A DNA stretch of 64,000 nucleotides, taken from NCBI RefSeq assembly GCF_024169245.1, contig NZ_JALJWP010000001.1, forward strand, positions 5,565,501-5,629,500, given 5' to 3'. Each line of letters starts with the position of its first letter. Positions within the stretch are counted from its first letter, which is position 1. The notes under the pieces are model-generated. The model saw nothing but the letters and a program-made list of their open reading frames with translations, made no database searches and was not told the DNA's origin. Shown piece by piece: positions 59,669-64,000 of this stretch. This DNA is from Pseudomonas koreensis. Its GTDB lineage: Bacteria > Pseudomonadota > Gammaproteobacteria > Pseudomonadales > Pseudomonadaceae. Made by a program: the position numbers and the translations under genes.

Positions 59669-61324
59669 TCAATCCTGCCACAGCACCGCCTCGCTGCGCG
59701 CGCTCCATTCTTCGAAGCGCGCGCCGTAGCGGTCTTCGATAACGTTGCGTTTGATTTTCAGGGTCGGCGTGAGGAAGCCGTTGTCCACCGCCCAGTTGTC
59801 CTTGACCACCACCAGCCGGCGCAGGCGTTCGTGTTTGTCGAGGGCGGCGTTGACCTCTTCCAGAAGTTTTTCCAGGCTCGCGTGCAGACTCGCACGAGGT
59901 TCTTGCTGATTGACTGTCGACAGCACGCACAACCCCAGCGGCGCACTCAGGCCATCGCCAACCACGCACACCTGTTCGATGCGTGAATGCACGGCCAGGC
60001 GATTTTCGATCGGCGCCGGCGCGACGTATTTGCCTTTGCTGGTCTTGAAGATTTCCTTGAGGCGCCCGGTCAGGCGCAGGCGCCCTTCGCTATCCTGCTC
60101 GCCCTTGTCGCCGGTGCGCAGAAAGCCGTCGGCGGTCAGCGTCTCGGCGGTCTTCTGCGGCTCCTTGAAATAACCGAGCATGTTCGCCTGGCTGCGCACC
60201 TGCACTTCGCCCGACTCATCGATGCGCACTTCCACTTCCGGACACGGCTGACCAATCCAGCCCTGCCTGTATTGGCCCGGCAAACAGATATGCGAGTAAC
60301 CGCAGCCCTCGGTCATGCCGTAGACCTCCAGCACATCGAGGCCGAGTTTCTGATACCAGGCGAGCAATGTCTGCGGCACTGGTGCGGCGCCGGACAACGC
60401 CACGCGCAAGGCATCCAGCCCGAGCCCGGCCAGCACTTTGTGTCCGACCCGCTTGCCAATGAAGGGCAACCCGAGGAGGAAATCCAGACGCTGCGCCGGG
60501 ATCTTGCTGTACACACCCATCTGGAATTTGGTCCAGATGCGCGGCACCCCGAACATCGCGGTCGGCCGCGCGCGCTGCAGATCGGTGATGAAGGTGTCGA
60601 GGCTTTCGGCGAAGAACACCGTCTGTCCCGTGTAGATCGAGGCCAGTTCGACAAACATGCGCTCGGCGACGTGACACAGCGGCAAGTACGACAGCAGCCG
60701 ATCGTTCTCGTTGAGCCCGAACAGCTGCGTGCCCCGACTGGTGGCGAACCCGAGATTGGCGAAACTGTGCATCACGCCTTTGGGCAGGCCAGTGGTGCCG
60801 GAGGTGTAGATGATCGTCGCCAGTTGCTCGGCGGCCGGACGCGGATCGTCCTGGATCGGCGAACAGCTCTGCAGGTCCGCCCAGCTGAAATCGAATTCGC
60901 CGGGCGGATGCAGCGGCAGGCTGATGGTCGGCAAACCCGCCGGTACGCCAGGGGACATGCCTGCCCAGTCATCGAGCTTGCCAATGAACGCCAGCGCACT
61001 TTCCGAGTGAGTCAGCACCTGCGCCACGGATTCAGCGGTGAGGTTGGGATACAGCGGCACGGACACATGCCCGGCCATCCAGATCGCGAGGTCGGCGATG
61101 ATCCAGTGCGCGCAGTTTTTCGAGATCAGGGCGATGTGGCTGCCGGGCGGCAACTCCCGCGCCCGTAGCCAGTGTGCAGCGCAGCGTGCCTGATGGCCGA
61201 CATCGGCCCAGCTCAGTGTCTCGACATGGCCGCCACCGATGGGCTGCACCAGAAAGCGCTGGCGCGGGTGCCGGGCTTCCCGTTCGTAAAACACGTCCAG
61301 CGGCAAACGGAAGGCGGCAGACAT
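59669..61324 (-). CDS. long-chain acyl-CoA synthetase-like AMP-binding protein
   Basis: A 551-aa adenylate-forming enzyme. A3 motif IIYTSGTTGLPKG (~185), A5 EVYGMTEGCGY, A7 LRTGDKGEQD, A8 LTGRLKEIFKTSKGKYV, and the C-terminal catalytic Lys in TPTLKIKRN. It would activate a carboxylic acid, probably medium or long chain, to its CoA ester. AGGAG is 9 nt before the ATG at 61324. A 22-bp perfect palindrome lies ~40 bp upstream, suggesting TetR-type control. Confidence 0.9.
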   Translation of the reverse strand: MSAAFRLPLDVFYEREARHPRQRFLVQPIGGGHVETLSWADVGHQARCAAHWLRARELPPGSHIALISKNCAHWIIADLAIWMAGHVSVPLYPNLTAESVAQVLTHSESALAFIGKLDDWAGMSPGVPAGLPTISLPLHPPGEFDFSWADLQSCSPIQDDPRPAAEQLATIIYTSGTTGLPKGVMHSFANLGFATSRGTQLFGLNENDRLLSYLPLCHVAERMFVELASIYTGQTVFFAESLDTFITDLQRARPTAMFGVPRIWTKFQMGVYSKIPAQRLDFLLGLPFIGKRVGHKVLAGLGLDALRVALSGAAPVPQTLLAWYQKLGLDVLEVYGMTEGCGYSHICLPGQYRQGWIGQPCPEVEVRIDESGEVQVRSQANMLGYFKEPQKTAETLTADGFLRTGDKGEQDSEGRLRLTGRLKEIFKTSKGKYVAPAPIENRLAVHSRIEQVCVVGDGLSAPLGLCVLSTVNQQEPRASLHASLEKLLEEVNAALDKHERLRRLVVVKDNWAVDNGFLTPTLKIKRNVIEDRYGARFEEWSARSEAVLWQD

Positions 61325-61364
61325 GCGACTCGCTCCTGTTTTTTTGGTCTGGAGCAAGCGTAGT

Positions 61365-61386
61365 CAACCAAGCAAGTGCTTGGTTG
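61365..61386. promoter_or_regulatory. 22-bp palindromic operator upstream of the acyl-CoA synthetase
   Basis: CAACCAAGCA-AG-TGCTTGGTTG, perfect 10-bp arms around a 2-bp centre. The form AAGCA-N2-TGCTT is typical of TetR-family operators of fatty-acid genes. No TetR gene lies in the window. Confidence 0.65.
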
Positions 61387-61413
61387 GATTTTTTACCAAA
61401 AGAAACAAGATCA

Positions 61414-61487
61414 AGAGATCGCAGCCTTCGGCAGCTCCTACTGGGTATGCATTCCATTGTAGGAGCTGCCGAAGGCTGCGATCTTTG
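61414..61487. repeat. inverted REP doublet downstream of the palindrome
   Basis: Units 61414-61442 and 61457-61487 in opposite orientation; the second ends 3 bp from the sixA stop. Confidence 0.9.
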
Positions 61488-61490
61488 CTT

Positions 61491-61943
61491 TTAAGGATGC
61501 TTGAGGCTGTTGAGCTTCATCGAGCCAATCAGCAGTTCACTGTGCTCGAGTTCCGCCAGTCCTGCTGTACTGACCCGCTCCGGCGGATGTCCGGCGCCGT
61601 GCTGCAGATAGCTGAGCAGGTTGCCCACCAACGGGTTGTGACTGACCAGCAAAACATTACTGACGGACACCAATTGCTCGGCGACCTTGTCCGGATCGCT
61701 CTCCGGCGTCAGCCACTCGACCGTGCGAATCTCCGGCTCGAAACCCAACGCCTCGCGCACGATCTGCGCGGTTTGCTGCGCGCGCAGATAAGGGCTGGCG
61801 TAAATCGCCGTCAGCGGCTGGCCCATGAGATGCGCGGCGCTGCGCAGGACTTCTTTACGACCATGCTCGGTCAGCTCACGCTCGGAATCGATTTTCGAAC
61901 CGTGAGGCACCGCCTCACCGTGACGCATTACCCAGAGTTTCAT
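61491..61943 (-). CDS. sixA: phosphohistidine phosphatase SixA
   Basis: A 150-aa histidine phosphatase. The RHG motif is MRHGEAVPHGSK at residues 6-17, and the second catalytic His is in LLVSHNPLVGNLL. In E. coli SixA removes phosphate from His of the PTS-Ntr protein NPr. Its ATG overlaps the stop of the upstream DUF4389 gene. Confidence 0.92.
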   Translation of the reverse strand: MKLWVMRHGEAVPHGSKIDSERELTEHGRKEVLRSAAHLMGQPLTAIYASPYLRAQQTAQIVREALGFEPEIRTVEWLTPESDPDKVAEQLVSVSNVLLVSHNPLVGNLLSYLQHGAGHPPERVSTAGLAELEHSELLIGSMKLNSLKHP

Positions 61944-62287
61944 AGCTTGGGCTCCTCATCGCGCACCGGATGCGCGGCCGGGGCGACGGTGTGCGGCGCT
62001 TCCCCTTCCGGGGTGCGCGGCGCTGGCCAGTCGGCGAACGGCCAGGGCTTCTGGTCACTGTGGAACGTGCCGAAGCGGCCGATCTGCGCGAGGAACTGGC
62101 TGAGGCTGTCGCCAAAATTCATCAGGCTGGCGCTCGGTGCGCCGTAGATCAGTCGGTAGATCAGTTGCACCAGTACCACCGCGCCGAGGATGAATTGCGC
62201 GACTTGCCAGACCAGCAGATAAACGATCATCCACAACACCCGCAGGAGAATGGATTCGTACTGGGTTTCGGTTTTCGGATCGTTCAT
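61940..62287 (-). CDS. DUF4389 membrane protein
   Basis: A 115-aa protein with one long or two short helices (~13-45, LRVLWMIVYLLVWQVAQFIL) and a Pro-rich, charged tail. DUF4389 is of unknown function and in Pseudomonas is linked to gpsA and sixA, as here (4-bp overlap with sixA; gpsA 30 bp upstream). Confidence 0.85.
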   Translation of the reverse strand: MNDPKTETQYESILLRVLWMIVYLLVWQVAQFILGAVVLVQLIYRLIYGAPSASLMNFGDSLSQFLAQIGRFGTFHSDQKPWPFADWPAPRTPEGEAPHTVAPAAHPVRDEEPKL

Positions 62288-62317
62288 GGCTTGCTTCCTG
62301 TCCGTGTAACAGCTGAA

Positions 62318-63343
62318 TCAGTTGAAACCGCTGGTGGAAATAAAGTCGACGTCGGTTTTCGGCTCGGCACGCATCAGTAGACCGATCACCTGCTCCAGCG
62401 TGCGTCCTTCGAACAGGATTGCGTGCAGCCCGGCGACCAGCGGCATGTACACGCCGACTTCCTGGGATTTGGCCTTGAGCACCTTGAGGGTGTTGACCCC
62501 TTCAGCGACCTCGCCCAGACGCGACACCGCTTCGTCGAGGCTCAAGCCTTGGCCGAGGGCGAAACCGACCTGATAGTTGCGGCTCTTCGGCGACGAGCAG
62601 GTCACGATCAGATCGCCGACCCCGGCGAGGCCAAGAAAGGTCATCGGGTTGGCGCCTTGATTCACGGCGAAGCGGGTCATCTCGGCCAAGGCGCGAGTGA
62701 TCAGCATGCTCTTGGTGTTCTCGCCCATCTCCAGCGCCACCGCCATGCCGGCGATGATCGCGTAAACGTTTTTCAACGCCCCGCCCAGCTCGACACCGAA
62801 ACGGTCGGCACTGGCGTAAACGCGGAAGGTGCGCCCGTGCAGCGCGGCTTGCACTGCTTTGCACAGCTCTTCGTCTTCGCTGGCGACCACCGTGGCGGTC
62901 AGCGCGTGTTCGGCGATTTCCCGTGCCAGGTTCGGCCCGGACAACACGCCGATGCGCGCTTGCGGGGCGATCTCTTCGAGGATCTGGCTCATCAGTTTGA
63001 AGGTGTGCGCTTCGATGCCTTTGGTCAGGCTGACCAGCATCTTGCCGCTCAAACGTTCGGCGTGGGCGGCGAGCACCGTACGCAAGGCACTGGAGGGCAG
63101 CGCGACGAAGCACAGATCGCAGGCCTCGAGGGTGGCTTGCAGATCGGTGACGGCGGTCACCCCCGGCAGAATCTTGATGCCTTTAAGGTAACGCGGGTTT
63201 TCACGATTGACCCGGATGGCCTCCGCCTGCTCGGGGTCACGCATCCACTGAAGGACTTGATGGCCGTTCTCGGCCAGCAGATTGGCCACGGCGGTACCAA
63301 AACTTCCGCCTCCCAGGACCGCAATCGGGCGCTGTTCAGTCAT
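62318..63343 (-). CDS. gpsA: glycerol-3-phosphate dehydrogenase [NAD(P)+]
   Basis: Makes sn-glycerol 3-phosphate for phospholipids. The 341-aa protein has the cofactor loop [25 protein letters not shown], the catalytic Lys in [10 protein letters not shown], and [10 protein letters not shown]. Start [11 protein letters not shown] at 63343. First gene of the gpsA-DUF4389-sixA operon. Confidence 0.96.
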   Translation of the reverse strand: MTEQRPIAVLGGGSFGTAVANLLAENGHQVLQWMRDPEQAEAIRVNRENPRYLKGIKILPGVTAVTDLQATLEACDLCFVALPSSALRTVLAAHAERLSGKMLVSLTKGIEAHTFKLMSQILEEIAPQARIGVLSGPNLAREIAEHALTATVVASEDEELCKAVQAALHGRTFRVYASADRFGVELGGALKNVYAIIAGMAVALEMGENTKSMLITRALAEMTRFAVNQGANPMTFLGLAGVGDLIVTCSSPKSRNYQVGFALGQGLSLDEAVSRLGEVAEGVNTLKVLKAKSQEVGVYMPLVAGLHAILFEGRTLEQVIGLLMRAEPKTDVDFISTSGFN

Positions 63344-63541
63344 ATGCAATCCGTTAATCCATACCAGTGGCGATGCCGGGCATTATACGGGGCGCCCCGG
63401 CCGCGGCCAGTCCCAGCAACAATTACCGACACTTGTAGGAAGAAGACCAATAAAGCCTAGGAAAATGCCTGTAACGTCACTGGAAAAGTCGCCGCCCTCG
63501 GTTAACATGCGCGCCAATTCTTCTCTACTACAGGCTGTGTC

Positions 63542-64000
63542 GTGTTTTCTGGCCCTCCTTCCCCGCGCTCGCCCCTGCTACTGGCGCTGCTGTTCAGCCC
63601 GCTGGTGCTGGCGGACGACCTGTTCGTCGACAGCCAAGCGCTACCGCAGGTGCTCACGGCCACGCGCCTGAAGCAGACGCCGGCAGAAGTGCCGGGAAGC
63701 ATGACCGTCCTCGACAACGAATTGATCAGCGCCAGCGGTGCCCGCGACATCAGCGAACTGCTGCGGCTGGTGCCGGGCATGATGGTCGGCAGCATCAACG
63801 GCAATCAGCCGGCGGTGAATTACCACGGCACCAACGCCAGCGAAGCACGGCGCATGCAGGTGTTGATCGATGGCCGCTCGGTGTATCGCGCCGGCCTGGC
63901 GACGGTGGACTGGAGCGATATTCCGGTAGCGATGGAAGACATCGAGCGGATCGAGGTGTTTCGCGGCCCGAACACGGTCAGCTACGGCGCCAACGCGCTG
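63542..64000 (+). CDS. TonB-dependent outer-membrane receptor (5' part)
   Basis: A GTG-started frame open to the window edge (153 codons). A signal peptide (SPLLLALLFSPLVLADD) is followed by a TonB-box-like VLTATRL and the plug domain (SELLRLVPGMMVG, MQVLIDGRSVYR, IEVFRGPNTVSYGANAL). These are typical of vitamin B12/catecholate-type or copper-type receptors; the ligand cannot be told without the barrel. The start is uncertain, with a weak Shine-Dalgarno. Confidence 0.87.
   Translation, partial: MFSGPPSPRSPLLLALLFSPLVLADDLFVDSQALPQVLTATRLKQTPAEVPGSMTVLDNELISASGARDISELLRLVPGMMVGSINGNQPAVNYHGTNASEARRMQVLIDGRSVYRAGLATVDWSDIPVAMEDIERIEVFRGPNTVSYGANAL

Overview
The window looks like chromosomal DNA of a Pseudomonas of the P. 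fluorescens complex. The evidence is the Pseudomonas gene order around holB-tmk-mltG-pabC-fabF-acpP-fabG-fabD-plsX-rpmF, maf-sppA-rluC-rne and murB-kdsB-lpxK-exbBD-comEC; GC-rich coding sequence; a very long RNase E with Arg-rich and Ala/Pro/Glu-rich tails; and many REP-type palindromes built on GATCGCAGCC(TTCGGC)AGCTCCTAC. No phage, IS element or CRISPR array was seen.

Layout. 1-8865 (minus): DNA polymerase delta prime, dTMP kinase, cell-wall lyase MltG and the fatty-acid synthesis cluster, ending with rpmF/yceD behind a near-perfect consensus promoter. 8971-16263: maf, sppA, a HAD phosphatase, rluC and, divergently, rne behind a ~635-nt leader. 16373-20734 (minus): a two-subunit molybdenum hydroxylase of isoquinoline-oxidoreductase type with XdhC and MocA maturation factors. 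20984-27841 (minus): tightly overlapping envelope operon comEC-exbB-exbD-lpxK-trm112-kdsB-ptp-murB. 27978-34991: DUF2062 protein, ABC-2 exporter, GST, transglutaminase-like protein, FadE and a PA2817-family protein. 35571-38786: LysR regulator divergent from a three-gene operon (AlaX-type tRNA editing protein, 2-oxoglutarate/Fe(II) oxygenase, LysE-type exporter). 38974-45339: secreted M20 dipeptidase, then an eroded AceE-like protein, a MarR regulator and a full-length orphan pyruvate-dehydrogenase-type E1. 45478-45890: a Glu-Gly-Glu-Gly tRNA operon. 46263-64000: conserved hypothetical protein, HBM-type chemoreceptor, MocR regulator, SDR and MDR oxidoreductases, pyrF, AI-2E-family permease, lipid/hydrolase genes, sixA, gpsA and the start of a TonB-dependent receptor.

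The most interesting material lies outside the housekeeping blocks. (1) Three copies of a ~300-bp dispersed element sit just past the stop codons of three unrelated minus-strand genes, and the copies differ by compensatory changes in their hairpins, which indicates selection on structure. (2) The AlaX/2OG-oxygenase/LysE operon looks like a make-protect-export module for a hydroxylated amino acid. (3) An AceE fragment protein, a MarR regulator and an orphan E1 appear to share one operator, GTTGCAATTGCAAC: two sites lie between marR and the E1 gene and a 12/14 match lies ahead of the AceE-like gene. (4) yceD-rpmF-plsX appears to be transcribed as a nearly leaderless mRNA.
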